Notes: generated by a model from the letters alone, not told the origin. A DNA stretch of 54,382 nucleotides from Candidatus Peregrinibacteria bacterium (GCA_018659585.1 JABJMC010000048.1:1-54382); one strand, 5' to 3'; positions 1 through 7,643 are shown, counted from the first letter of the stretch. Numbers and translations are program-made.

Positions 1-45
1 ACCCTTACTAAACGCCAAGGTTGGTACTTGCTTGGTGTTTACGCC

Positions 46-74
46 TTGTTTTTAATTGCAATTTGTTTTATAAA
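46..74 (+). promoter_or_regulatory. Promoter of the cys leader/cysK unit
   Basis: TTGTTT at 46-51, a 17-base spacer and TATAAA at 69-74 form a good sigma-70-type promoter. The predicted start of transcription is about base 81, which is the A of the leader-peptide ATG, so the transcript would be leaderless. A hairpin at 10-19/31-40 lies just upstream and may be the terminator of a gene outside the window. Confidence 0.65.
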
Positions 75-80
75 TTAACT

Positions 81-134
81 ATGAAACACATTTTATTTAA
101 TCTTCTGGTTTGTTGTTGCCCCCCTGGGGCTTAA
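81..134 (+). CDS. 17-residue leader peptide with three consecutive Cys codons
   Basis: The frame reads MKHILFNLLVCCCPPGA and stops with TAA at 132-134. Codons 11-13 (111-119) are TGT TGT TGC. It lies between a promoter and an intrinsic terminator directly ahead of a cysteine synthase gene, which is the classic layout of an amino-acid leader peptide. Its role would be to report charged tRNA-Cys: ribosome stalling at the Cys codons frees the downstream sequence to form an antiterminator. There is no Shine-Dalgarno, and the -10 box ends 6 bases before the ATG. It is too short for similarity searches; the call rests on context and on the pairing geometry. Confidence 0.75.
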   Translation: MKHILFNLLVCCCPPGA

Positions 135-195
135 AAATGTGTCTTTTTACAATTTTTATTTAAGCCCTTTCCAAGTAATAGGAAGGGCATTTTTT
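118..195 (+). promoter_or_regulatory. Cysteine attenuator (three mutually exclusive hairpins)
   Basis: Three competing pairings can be drawn by eye. Helix 1:2 pairs 118-122 with 126-130 (GCCCC/GGGGC). Helix 2:3 pairs 126-135 with 159-168, ten base pairs with one G-U, and acts as antiterminator. Helix 3:4 pairs 164-172 with 181-188 and is followed by a T run at 190-195. Segment 2 contains the last codons and stop of the leader peptide, and the Cys codons lie over segment 1. Stalling at Cys codons would block 1:2 and favour 2:3; full translation would cover segment 2 and let the terminator form. Confidence 0.75.
164..195 (+). terminator. Intrinsic terminator of the cys attenuator
   Basis: The stem is 164-169 plus 171-172 against 181-188, with T170 bulged, an 8-base loop and six T residues at 190-195. 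It stands between the leader peptide and cysK. Confidence 0.8.
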
Positions 196-208
196 AATAT
201 CTCAAACC

Positions 209-1039
209 ATGAAAACTCCATTAATTACCCTCGACGGGATTCACACCAAACTCGAAACATACAACTTAACCGGCAGTATCAAAGATCGTATGGTTACTTT
301 TATAATTAATCAGGCCGAAAAACGCGGTGAGCTTAAAAAAGGCCAACAAATCATCGAAGTTACCTCTGGAAACACCGGAATTGCCTTAGCCGCCATTTCC
401 GCTCAACGCGGTTACAAATTCACCGCCATTATGCCAGAATCCATGAGTCTTCAGCGACGACAAATGATGCAGGCTTTTGGTGCCAACTTAATCCTCACTC
501 CAGCCAAAGAGGACATTGTTGGAGCAATCAGCAAATACAAAGAATTAGTCGGCTCAACCCCCTCTGCGTACCTTCCTAAGCAATTCGAGAATCCAGACAA
601 CATTATGGCCCACCAACTCGGCCTCGGCCCTGAAATTCTGGCCGACGTACCACAAGTTGACGTTTTTGTAGCGGGGGCCGGCACCGGCGGAACACTTATT
701 GGAGTAGCTAAAGCTTTGCCCAAAACCACCAAAATTATTGCTGTTGAACCAGCAGAATCAGCGGTTCTTTCTGGCGGCAAGCCTGGAATTCACGGCATTC
801 AAGGTATTGGCGAAGGTTTTATTCCTCATATTTTAGAAGAAAATCGTCATTTAATTGATGAAATTATTATCATAAAAACCAAAGACGCCATCCGGGCCAG
901 CCACGATCTTGCTCAAAAAAATGGTGTTTTAGTTGGCATTAGTTCGGGCGCCAATTTCCTTGCTGCACAGTCGCTCAAAAATCGCTTTCGCCACATCGTG
1001 ACGGTGTTCCCAGATAGGGGAGAGCGATATTTTAAATAA
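209..1039 (+). CDS. cysK: Cysteine synthase (O-acetylserine sulfhydrylase), PLP-dependent
   Basis: It makes cysteine from O-acetylserine and sulfide, a cytosolic fold-type II PLP reaction. The Schiff-base lysine is K25 in GSIKDR. The TSGNTG substrate loop is at 52-57, the glycine-rich phosphate loop GTGGT near 157-161, and GISSGAN near 243-249. The chain ends right after the conserved GERYF motif, so at 276 residues it is about 30 shorter than usual; the N-terminus is also clipped, beginning close to the KDR motif. The start is the ATG 13 bases after the terminator T run. It is the only gene behind the Cys-codon leader, which supports a cysteine rather than a threonine, serine or cystathionine role, although those related PLP enzymes cannot be fully excluded. 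Confidence 0.85.
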   Translation: MKTPLITLDGIHTKLETYNLTGSIKDRMVTFIINQAEKRGELKKGQQIIEVTSGNTGIALAAISAQRGYKFTAIMPESMSLQRRQMMQAFGANLILTPAKEDIVGAISKYKELVGSTPSAYLPKQFENPDNIMAHQLGLGPEILADVPQVDVFVAGAGTGGTLIGVAKALPKTTKIIAVEPAESAVLSGGKPGIHGIQGIGEGFIPHILEENRHLIDEIIIIKTKDAIRASHDLAQKNGVLVGISSGANFLAAQSLKNRFRHIVTVFPDRGERYFK

Positions 1040-1041
1040 GC

Positions 1042-1452
1042 CTACAATCTCACAATTTTAGAACCATGCGGATTTGCCGCTAAATCTTCAAGACCTTTTT
1101 TAATTGCATTGGCCACACTTGGAGTTAGCATCACCGTAATTTCCCCATCAAATAATTCAATAGATTCAGCCCTCAAAGCCTCCATTGCTTGCTGTCGATA
1201 GCCTCCAACTTGGTCTGTGAGTGTTGTTTTTGTCCTATCTCCAATGGCTTCTAAATTTTGATCTTTATAAATTTGGGCAAGCGCAGGCCCTAAGGTTTCG
1301 GCGCGAAATTGTTTTAGAGGAACAACCTCCAACATCGCTTCAGAGGGATCCATAGTTCGGAAATAAATATTGTCTAGTACATAATGAGTTAGGTCAGTCC
1401 TAAAAGCTTCTACTAATTGTTGCATTACAGCCTCACTCTCCTCCCTCTTCAT
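1042..1452 (-). CDS. Hypothetical protein, C-terminal half of a split paralogue
   Basis: I do not recognise a named domain. The protein resembles the C-terminal part of the product of 2245-3438: both share an FR-x-DL-x-x-Y segment near the start and an ELFDG segment near the end, followed by a region ending in G-x-K-(I/V). The preceding gene (1433-2233) matches the N-terminal part, so the two together equal one full paralogue. The frame begins with ATG at 1452, 20 bases inside the upstream gene; an internal ATG at 1425, lying after a GGAGG-like stretch and the upstream stop, is an equally good start. It is the last gene of a minus-strand operon. Confidence 0.7.
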   Translation of the reverse strand: MKREESEAVMQQLVEAFRTDLTHYVLDNIYFRTMDPSEAMLEVVPLKQFRAETLGPALAQIYKDQNLEAIGDRTKTTLTDQVGGYRQQAMEALRAESIELFDGEITVMLTPSVANAIKKGLEDLAANPHGSKIVRL

Positions 1453-2233
1453 TAGCTACAGCTTGTCTAGCTGTTCTTAAACGGGCAAATTTACGTCCTA
1501 AACCACCTTCGGATCGCCATTTTTTAATCGCCTCAGAATAAGCGGCATCCATAATTTGCCTTGTATCAGTAATTCCCAGGGCTTCTAATGTTTCTTTAAA
1601 GTAATGATTTCCTCCATATATTCCTACGTCAGCAGCAACAGCATTAGCACAATCATCAGATTCTAAAAAGGCATCAATCCGGTTTTGAACTTCTTCTCCC
1701 GCTTCACGCCAATCCACGGCCTTAACCATTCCCATATTATTAGGCCCAAAACGATTATTATTCACTGCTTCTAGTACTTTCATGGCCATATAATTTTTAA
1801 TTTCATCCCAACGTTCTTCCGTTAAATCATATTCCTTCACCAAGGTTTGATACATTCTTTGCAATACCTGCAACAGTTCACTTAATGATTCAGGATTAGA
1901 AAGTGTATAATCCGCCATAATTTCCCATAAAGAAGGCCCATTAATCTCATCTCCTTGTCCGTGAATCGGTTCATTAACAATGCTTAAAACCATTGGGTCT
2001 GGAGGGCCGGTTTCTTCATGCCTACTCCTGTCCCAGGCTTGCATTCGAATTCGAGCCAAATCCGCTACGTGAGAAATATCCTCCGCCATTGGAGGAGTGT
2101 TTACCTCTATTTCTTCAGTAATATCATCAAAATCATCATCAGATTCTACCATAACTGGCACAATTTGAACTGATTCTTCAGTAATTTCATCATCATCATC
2201 AAGGTTTTTTCTAGGAACAAATGGTTTTGCCAT
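1433..2233 (-). CDS. Hypothetical acidic protein, N-terminal half of a split paralogue
   Basis: This soluble acidic protein of 266 residues has no signal peptide or membrane segment. Its first 60 residues are rich in D and E. The middle (residues about 110-160, with an RMYQ-x-L motif) and the end (a segment running to RTARQA) align with the corresponding parts of the 397-residue neighbour encoded at 2245-3438. The match stops where the neighbour continues into its C-terminal module, and that module is encoded separately by the overlapping gene at 1042-1452. It starts 11 bases after its paralogue in the same operon. Function unknown. Confidence 0.7.
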   Translation of the reverse strand: MAKPFVPRKNLDDDDEITEESVQIVPVMVESDDDFDDITEEIEVNTPPMAEDISHVADLARIRMQAWDRSRHEETGPPDPMVLSIVNEPIHGQGDEINGPSLWEIMADYTLSNPESLSELLQVLQRMYQTLVKEYDLTEERWDEIKNYMAMKVLEAVNNNRFGPNNMGMVKAVDWREAGEEVQNRIDAFLESDDCANAVAADVGIYGGNHYFKETLEALGITDTRQIMDAAYSEAIKKWRSEGGLGRKFARLRTARQAVANEEGGE

Positions 2234-2244
2234 AAATAATAAAT

Positions 2245-3438
2245 TTAAATTTTAGGAAAGTTTTTGAATGGTTGATAAGCTCCGATGCCAAACACTTTTC
2301 GTCCTTGCGGTTTTGCAAGGGTTTCAATAAGTGGGTTTTGGGATCCTTTGGTAAATACCACTAATTGTCCGTCAAATAATTCCACGGCTAAATCTGTTAA
2401 GCCAATTACGGTTGCTTCCCAAGTAAGCTTTTGACATTCTTCCGAGCATTCGCCCCAAGTTTTTGGGTAGGCCGGCAGATCAAAAATGTGTTGCTGGATT
2501 AAGTCCGCAATTCGATCTGCATTTTCATCAAAATACGCCGCTAAAGCGGGAGCAATTTCCTTAGTTCGTCGCCAAGTTTCTGGAGTTGTTACGGCGCCAC
2601 CTATGAAATATTCGGCTAAGTCTTTGCGAAAAGGTAAGACTATTTTTCCTAGGAAATCTTCCTCATAACCATCCTGCCCATAAGGTTTATCCACTGCTTT
2701 TTTAGCCGTCCTCCTAGGCGCAACTTTGCGCCACACCGATTCTAAAATCCCCAGAGCACCAGTGCCTTTTACTTCTCGCCAAGCCCCAATTTCTTGGTCA
2801 TAAATTTTATCCGCAGAATATCCTGTTAATTTTTCAAAATGAGGTCCAAAGTCATCCTCTCCACCGGTTAATTCTGTGGCGGTTGCGAGGGCAATTTCCC
2901 TTTCGAAAACCGGAAGAGCCATTTTGGCCTGGAATTGTCTTTCAATAAGACCCGGGACTTCATCTGGGAGCAAAGCCAAAGTGTGGACATCACTAATTTG
3001 CCCAGATTTAATAGCTTCCTGCAAAAGGGGAGTTAAATGAGCACTAATTTTCGGCCAGCAATTCGCACACTGATGATCACATAAATCTTGGTACATGTTT
3101 CTGAGCCCCTCCAAATAGTCATTCAAAGTTTGTGGCGGATCATTACAATAATCCATCATCACTTGCGCTAGATTTGGGTTTGGAATTCTTTCCTCCAAAA
3201 AATTTAAGACTTTAGGTCTGGTAGATTGAAAAGTTTTAGATCTTAGAACTGCTTCATATTGCCTAACCAAATTCACCACTGGAGTCGGGCCTGCCTCTAA
3301 ACCTTCAGTGATATCAGTTGAATGCTCCCAATCAGAATCTTCTTCGGGATCAAAAGCAGCACCCTCAACAGTAGCCGCTTCATCATCAGTTAAAGCATCA
3401 GGGGGGTGGACTCCATTTGTATCAATGGGTCCGATCAT
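2245..3438 (-). CDS. Hypothetical acidic protein, full-length paralogue
   Basis: First gene of a three-gene minus-strand operon. The protein is 397 residues, acidic at the N-terminus (about 50 residues rich in D, E and P), otherwise globular, without signal peptide or membrane segment. A short Cys cluster (C-x3-C-x2-C) lies near residue 125. Its middle and C-terminal parts are repeated in the products of the two following genes, so it represents the unsplit form of the family. I recognise no known domain. Long acidic proteins of this sort recur across the chromosomal part of this window, which suggests lineage-specific genes. Confidence 0.7.
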   Translation of the reverse strand: MIGPIDTNGVHPPDALTDDEAATVEGAAFDPEEDSDWEHSTDITEGLEAGPTPVVNLVRQYEAVLRSKTFQSTRPKVLNFLEERIPNPNLAQVMMDYCNDPPQTLNDYLEGLRNMYQDLCDHQCANCWPKISAHLTPLLQEAIKSGQISDVHTLALLPDEVPGLIERQFQAKMALPVFEREIALATATELTGGEDDFGPHFEKLTGYSADKIYDQEIGAWREVKGTGALGILESVWRKVAPRRTAKKAVDKPYGQDGYEEDFLGKIVLPFRKDLAEYFIGGAVTTPETWRRTKEIAPALAAYFDENADRIADLIQQHIFDLPAYPKTWGECSEECQKLTWEATVIGLTDLAVELFDGQLVVFTKGSQNPLIETLAKPQGRKVFGIGAYQPFKNFPKI

Positions 3439-3590
3439 AAAATTAGTTTATTTAGTGCTTACTTATATCGAAAAACAGGGAAAGTGTCAATCCTCTAAAA
3501 TGTCAGATTTTTCCATGGGCGGTGGGGTGAAGCAAGCTTTACGAAAAATCAATTCCAACGTAGGATGAAAAAAATGACAACCTTAAAATT

Positions 3591-4580
3591 ATGAAGGAGA
3601 GAATAATAGAAAAAATAATCAGGAAGACAATTTTAAAATCCTTTTTTTCACTCGATCTTTCGAGTGCTCAGGAAGAAATAGCTTCCACAGCAATAGTAAA
3701 AAAATACGCAAAAGCGATAAGAAGCGCAGCTTTTAAAGCAATTCTTATTATACCGGCAATTGCACTCCTTGATATTGGTATTATTGTTTCAGTTCTTATC
3801 CCAACAACCATGGTTGTTGGTGGAGCTTGGTTCGCAATTTCTTTGGCTAATGTTAAGAAGAAATTTGAAAGTTTTGGACGGGAGTTAACAACATCCTTAT
3901 TTGATGCTTTTATTTCTGCTCTATTAGTATTAGGGTTATTAACCTTTTTCTCTCTGAACACAGCCTTGCTTGATTTTTTAACACAATCCATAAGAGGCAA
4001 CTTATATTTAGAGATAATTTCAGGTTTATTAGGGGCTTACGTAATGATGAGTATTTTATATGATCTTTTTTCAGGAGCACTAAAATATGACATCAATGAT
4101 GCCATGTTAACAGGTCAAGCCGAAGCCGCTGAAATATATTTTAAAGATTCTTTATCCAGCTTAAATATTACCGCACTCTCCTTGAGAGAGGGAAAGAATT
4201 TAGAAGTTGCAAATTATTATTTGGGAAAAGCTTTTGAGTATCTGTCTTTTGAAATAAAAGAATTATCCCACTCAACTCCTCCAAGTGTATTGGGAAAGAT
4301 GGAAAAGAGAGTTAGCGAACTATTAAAGAATCCACAAATGCCTCAGAAGGAAGCAGATTTAATAAGTACTTCACTAATAGAAGATTTCATGGGTTTATGT
4401 ATAAATATAGGCAATTCAAGGGAAGATAAAGAGGCATTTAAATCTATTAAATTCGAAATAAAAAGAATTAAAAAGAACCACGAGCCACAGCATTTAGTTG
4501 ATACAAGGTTTGCTACAATTTTAAAGGATATAGCAAAATTACTAGTTAATAGAGGAGAAATATTATTTAGAAAAAATTAG
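3591..4580 (+). CDS. Hypothetical membrane protein with a long cytosolic tail
   Basis: The 329-residue protein has a basic, helical N-terminus, then hydrophobic segments at about residues 48-70, 72-90, 105-127 and 140-162, followed by a charged helical region of about 160 residues with no further membrane segment. This looks like a four-helix integral membrane protein with a soluble C-terminal domain. I recognise no family. The gene is richer in A+T than its neighbours and stands alone between a divergent operon and the sigma-factor gene, so recent acquisition is possible. The ATG at 3591 has no clear ribosome binding site upstream. Confidence 0.65.
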   Translation: MKERIIEKIIRKTILKSFFSLDLSSAQEEIASTAIVKKYAKAIRSAAFKAILIIPAIALLDIGIIVSVLIPTTMVVGGAWFAISLANVKKKFESFGRELTTSLFDAFISALLVLGLLTFFSLNTALLDFLTQSIRGNLYLEIISGLLGAYVMMSILYDLFSGALKYDINDAMLTGQAEAAEIYFKDSLSSLNITALSLREGKNLEVANYYLGKAFEYLSFEIKELSHSTPPSVLGKMEKRVSELLKNPQMPQKEADLISTSLIEDFMGLCINIGNSREDKEAFKSIKFEIKRIKKNHEPQHLVDTRFATILKDIAKLLVNRGEILFRKN

Positions 4581-4624
4581 AAATGCGAAATTTTGTCATC
4601 ATCTTTTTGATGGTGTCCGTTGTC

Positions 4625-4653
4625 TTGACGAAAACAAAAAAGCCATTTAAATT
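4625..4653 (+). promoter_or_regulatory. Promoter of the sigma-factor gene
   Basis: TTGACG at 4625-4630, a 17-base spacer and TAAATT at 4648-4653. The predicted transcript starts near base 4660, giving a leader of only a few bases before the ATG at 4665 and making the TTG at 4656 an unlikely start. Confidence 0.6.
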
Positions 4654-4664
4654 AGTTGGGAAAA

Positions 4665-5759
4665 ATGTTAAATACAGATCAAAATTACGGAGCAGTTGAA
4701 AATGATGGTGATTTGCCATTATCTACTGACGTACTTAGAATTGGGGTAGAAGATATTGGCTTAATGCCCCCTCAGGAAGTAATAGAGATAGCTATAAAAC
4801 TAAGAAGATGGTTTTTTGGTAAAGCCAAGTCAAGAGGATTAGATGAATATGAAGCCGAAGACGTATTTCAAATGGTTATGCTTCAAGTTTGTGAGCGGGG
4901 CCGTCTAGTTAGAGATCAAAATCCACAAGCTTGGTTAAAAAGTCGCTTAATCGGAGAAATAAGAGACGAATGGCGGCGAAAAGATGGTTTTGGTAAACGA
5001 AGAACAAGAGATCTAACAAAAGAGGTGAAACACTATATGACCAGACAAGGCTGCACCTTAGACGAAGCTTTAAGTAGGGTAGGGATTGATCGTAAAAAAT
5101 GGGAAGAACTTAGAATGAAATTAGAACAAGGATATTTAACTGAATATGGGGGAAATGAAGGTGATGAGGGACAGGATCCAGAATCAATATTTGATAATAT
5201 CCCTGACGACGCTCGAGGAGCCGAAGAGGAAACAATGCGTCAACGGTTAGCCGAAGACCTAATAGAAGTGGTGCTAGATCTTTTTATGGAAATGCCATTT
5301 AGAGACGCTGTTATTTATTTTTTATATGAATGGAACGGTAAGAATTTGCGAGCAGTAGGAGAGGTAATAGGGCTTTCCGGTTCAAGGGTCTCTCAATTAA
5401 AAGCCCAAGTTGAAAAATCTTTGAGAATAGCTTCTAGGCGGACAAGTGCAAAAAATCAATTAGAAGGGGCCTTGGAATTAGAGGGATTAGGTGTGAGTTT
5501 AGGCGAAGAAGTAAGAGATTTATTATTGAATCGTTGTGTCACCGAAGCTGATCGTCTTCTTTTAAATCGTTTAGCTCTCGCGGTTGGCTGTGCTGAAAGA
5601 TTTGATGTTTTAACAGAGGTCTTTAGAGTTGGTGGAGTCCAAAATGTTTCCGATGAGTTTTTGGAAATAGTGGGATATCAAAAAGTCAAAGCAAGAAGAG
5701 GGGGCCGCAAAAATGGAGTTTGTTGGGAGATTAAAAAAGCAATTCCAATGGAATGTTGA
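4665..5759 (+). CDS. Sigma-70 family factor, FliA/WhiG-like
   Basis: The protein would direct RNA polymerase to a subset of promoters. Region 2 is seen at about residues 55-105, with the E-AEDV-Q-V pattern, a PQAWL segment and the basic IRDEWRRKDG end. Region 4 is near residues 210-255 and has a clear helix-turn-helix: NLRAVGEVIGLSGSRVSQLK. About 100 further residues with no assigned domain follow, so at 364 residues it is longer than FliA (about 240). The ATG at 4665 is preferred to an in-frame TTG at 4656 because of the promoter position. No flagellar genes are nearby. It stands alone, and its regulon cannot be inferred from the window. Confidence 0.75.
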   Translation: MLNTDQNYGAVENDGDLPLSTDVLRIGVEDIGLMPPQEVIEIAIKLRRWFFGKAKSRGLDEYEAEDVFQMVMLQVCERGRLVRDQNPQAWLKSRLIGEIRDEWRRKDGFGKRRTRDLTKEVKHYMTRQGCTLDEALSRVGIDRKKWEELRMKLEQGYLTEYGGNEGDEGQDPESIFDNIPDDARGAEEETMRQRLAEDLIEVVLDLFMEMPFRDAVIYFLYEWNGKNLRAVGEVIGLSGSRVSQLKAQVEKSLRIASRRTSAKNQLEGALELEGLGVSLGEEVRDLLLNRCVTEADRLLLNRLALAVGCAERFDVLTEVFRVGGVQNVSDEFLEIVGYQKVKARRGGRKNGVCWEIKKAIPMEC

Positions 5760-5764
5760 GAGAA

Positions 5765-6070
5765 TTATTCCGTAGTAGTTCCTGCTTGAACTCTTGATCG
5801 TAATCCCTGTAGAAAAACTTGAGCATCCTGTTCAGGATTTTTTCCTCCAAGGAAGGCAAATGTTGCTTCCGCCCCCTCAAGTTTTACTCGATGACCTCCA
5901 ATTGCTTGCTCAATAGCAATTAGTGACTCAACAGATAGATCGTCCTGAGGGTCAAGATCTCCTGCAGATTTTAGGCAAACATGTCTAATAGCTAGATTAA
6001 TTAACTGGATGGAGAGAGTATCCAAGCAAGGCGAGCTAGCGGCTTCATCAGAAACTTCAGCAATTTTCAT
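5765..6070 (-). CDS. Small hypothetical protein
   Basis: A protein of about 101 residues, mixed alpha/beta by composition, with one Cys pair and no membrane segment or signal peptide. I recognise no family. The frame is open to a GTG at 6112, but a strong promoter (TTGACA, 17 bases, AATTAT on the minus strand, 6103-6131) has its -10 box overlapping that GTG region, so the ATG at 6070 is the likely start. It lies tail-to-tail with the sigma-factor gene, five bases apart. Confidence 0.6.
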   Translation of the reverse strand: MKIAEVSDEAASSPCLDTLSIQLINLAIRHVCLKSAGDLDPQDDLSVESLIAIEQAIGGHRVKLEGAEATFAFLGGKNPEQDAQVFLQGLRSRVQAGTTTE

Positions 6071-6102
6071 GGGGTGTGGGGTGAAAAGTGAAAAGGTCTC
6101 AA

Positions 6103-6131
6103 ATAATTCCACAAAATAAAAAACCTGTCAA
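6103..6131 (-). promoter_or_regulatory. Promoter of the small gene at 5765-6070
   Basis: On the minus strand, TTGACA (6131-6126), a 17-base spacer and AATTAT (6108-6103) make a near-consensus promoter that begins two bases beyond the CCA end of tRNA-Phe. It decides the start of the downstream gene. Confidence 0.65.
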
Positions 6132-6133
6132 GG

Positions 6134-6208
6134 TGGTGCCGGGGGGCAGGATTGAACTGCCGACACCAAGATTTTCAGTCTTGTGCTCTACCACTGAGCT
6201 ACCCCGGC
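6134..6208 (-). tRNA. tRNA-Phe (GAA), CCA encoded
   Basis: Read on the minus strand, the 75-base gene folds as a full cloverleaf: acceptor GCCGGGG/CCCCGGC, D stem GCTC/GAGC, anticodon stem CAAGA/TCTTG around CTGAAAA with anticodon GAA, and T stem GGCAG/CTGCC. The discriminator A and CCA are encoded. Its promoter is at 6225-6253. Confidence 0.97.
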
Positions 6209-6224
6209 TAAATTTGACTCAGCA

Positions 6225-6253
6225 ATTCTAATGGAGGTCTTTAAAACAATCAA
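6225..6253 (-). promoter_or_regulatory. Promoter of tRNA-Phe
   Basis: On the minus strand, TTGATT (6253-6248), a 17-base spacer and TAGAAT (6230-6225), 16 bases ahead of the tRNA 5' end. Confidence 0.65.
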
Positions 6254-6297
6254 ATGAAAAATTAAAAATAGCTTTTGATATTGAGGTAGTTCTCGGA

Positions 6298-6382
6298 GCG
6301 CGGCTGGCTTGGTCTTTTGCGTAGCAAAAGCAGCCGCGCGAGAGTACAGATAGTTGATTCCCGCTGGAGGAATCAAACTATC
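6298..6382. repeat. Two adjacent strong hairpins of unknown role
   Basis: Hairpin 1 pairs 6298-6306 with 6331-6339 (9 of 9), and inside it 6314-6320 pairs with 6324-6330 (7 of 7) around a GTA loop, leaving a 7-base bulge on one side. Hairpin 2 pairs 6349-6361 with 6369-6382, with one extra A in the right arm. Neither is followed directly by a T run, and both lie upstream of the apparent promoters of the flanking genes, so they are probably not terminators or leaders. Confidence 0.6.
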
Positions 6383-6454
6383 GGTACCGAAATAGCAATA
6401 AACTGTTTTTTAATTTTTATTTTGGTATTATTAGCTCACTTTAACCCTCTCACC

Positions 6455-6844
6455 ATGCTTTCTCTTAAATTTCTGGCTGTTTTGCTCGGGACATTTATTG
6501 TAGCCACCCGGTTACCTGGAGTTTTTTACCCAAAGCCATTTATAAAAGTTTGCAAAGGCTACTTAAAAGATGAAAAATTTCTTCGCGCTGCGGCTCTGAT
6601 GCCTCTTGGTTTTGCCGTGGCTATTTTGATGCAAAAATATGATTTTACTCAGGATTGGGAAACCGTAATGTCTGTGTTTGGTTGGTTGATGCTACTGGCC
6701 TCTCTTTATATGTTATGGGAGCCCAAAGTTTTGGAAAAAAGAGCTCTTAAAGTTCTTAAAAATAGAGAAGCTGTGCAAGGTTTATGTGTGGTAGGCGTAG
6801 CCATTGGTATTGCTCTTATTTATCTTGGGTTGGTCGTATATTAG
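6455..6844 (+). CDS. Small integral membrane protein
   Basis: The protein has about 129 residues and four predicted membrane helices, at roughly residues 1-20, 45-63, 73-91 and 110-128, with a basic loop between the third and fourth. I recognise no family. An open frame extends upstream to a TTG at 6317, but that region is the hairpin element. A TATTAT box at 6426-6431 precedes the ATG at 6455, so this ATG is preferred. It overlaps the convergent flavoprotein gene by four bases. Confidence 0.6.
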   Translation: MLSLKFLAVLLGTFIVATRLPGVFYPKPFIKVCKGYLKDEKFLRAAALMPLGFAVAILMQKYDFTQDWETVMSVFGWLMLLASLYMLWEPKVLEKRALKVLKNREAVQGLCVVGVAIGIALIYLGLVVY

Positions 6845-7563
6845 AGGTGAAATTGTTCAAAATAAATTTGCTCCTCGGGGATATTCTTCTTGAGGAGTAT
6901 TTTTTTTGCGTCATCAATCATGGGTTTACCTCCACAAAGATAAAAATCTGTGTCTGAATCAAATTCAATTTTTGGCAAAATAGCGGTTACTCGGCCTTTT
7001 GATCCTTCCCAACCCTCTGCTGGCTGCGATAAGGTTAAAACAAACTCAAAATTCCCATACTTTGTCGCCAGTTCTTCAAAATCTTTTTCATAAAAAATAT
7101 GTTCTTGGCTTCGAACGCCAAAATAAAGCGCAACTTTGCGTTCGGGATTTTCATTCAAGACAGTTTCAATCATTGCTCTTAGCGGCGCCACCCCCACACT
7201 GGTAGCTACAAAAACTAAGCTTTTTTCTGGTGGGGACTTAAGTTTGAAATAGCCAAACGGACCTTGAACATCAATTTCTTCGCCAACTTCAACCTGATCT
7301 AATAGGGGAGTTAAACGACCATCCGGGATGATTTCAATATTTAAAATAAGTTCACAACCTTGCTGCGGGGCCCGGGCAATGGAATAAGCTCGGCTCAATT
7401 CATCACCAGTTTCGGGGTGAGGGAGTTTAATTAACACAAATTGACCAGCTTCATATTCAAAATCATTTCCATAACACGGTAATTCCAACACAAAATCACG
7501 CACCTTATCTGTTAGGGTGATTTTTTCTTTTAAATGAGCTTGGTAAGTTGCCGGAAGTGACAT
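6841..7563 (-). CDS. FAD-dependent oxidoreductase, ferredoxin-NADP reductase family
   Basis: The protein would pass electrons between NAD(P)H and a one-electron carrier through FAD. The FAD domain shows SRAYSIA (the RxYS motif) and a GPFGYF segment. The NAD(P) domain shows ATSVGVAP in place of the usual GGTG-x-AP and CGGKPM near the C-terminus, and the chain ends in an aromatic QFHL tail. At 240 residues it is a bare reductase module without an iron-sulfur domain. The ATG at 7563 is preferred to a GTG at 7584, which lies in the spacer of the promoter (TTGTTT, 17 bases, TCTTAT; 7576-7604 minus). The redox partner is not evident. Confidence 0.82.
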   Translation of the reverse strand: MSLPATYQAHLKEKITLTDKVRDFVLELPCYGNDFEYEAGQFVLIKLPHPETGDELSRAYSIARAPQQGCELILNIEIIPDGRLTPLLDQVEVGEEIDVQGPFGYFKLKSPPEKSLVFVATSVGVAPLRAMIETVLNENPERKVALYFGVRSQEHIFYEKDFEELATKYGNFEFVLTLSQPAEGWEGSKGRVTAILPKIEFDSDTDFYLCGGKPMIDDAKKILLKKNIPEEQIYFEQFHL

Positions 7564-7575
7564 AGCCACCTCATC

Positions 7576-7604
7576 ATAAGACACTTCTTACTTGCAGTAA
7601 ACAA
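7576..7604 (-). promoter_or_regulatory. Promoter of the flavoprotein gene
   Basis: On the minus strand, TTGTTT (7604-7599), 17 bases, TCTTAT (7581-7576), 12 bases ahead of the ATG at 7563. Confidence 0.5.
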
Positions 7605-7643
7605 GGTTTCTGGTTTACACTAAAAAGCCCAAATCCTTTGTTT

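Noticed and set aside
3308-3568. Plus-strand frame of 86 residues
   Set aside because: It lies mostly antisense to the 397-residue acidic gene and has a low-complexity Ser/Ala composition, typical of a shadow frame.
6317-6454. N-terminal extension of the small membrane protein from TTG 6317
   Set aside because: The TTG sits inside a strong hairpin upstream of the likely promoter; the ATG at 6455 gives a compact four-helix protein.
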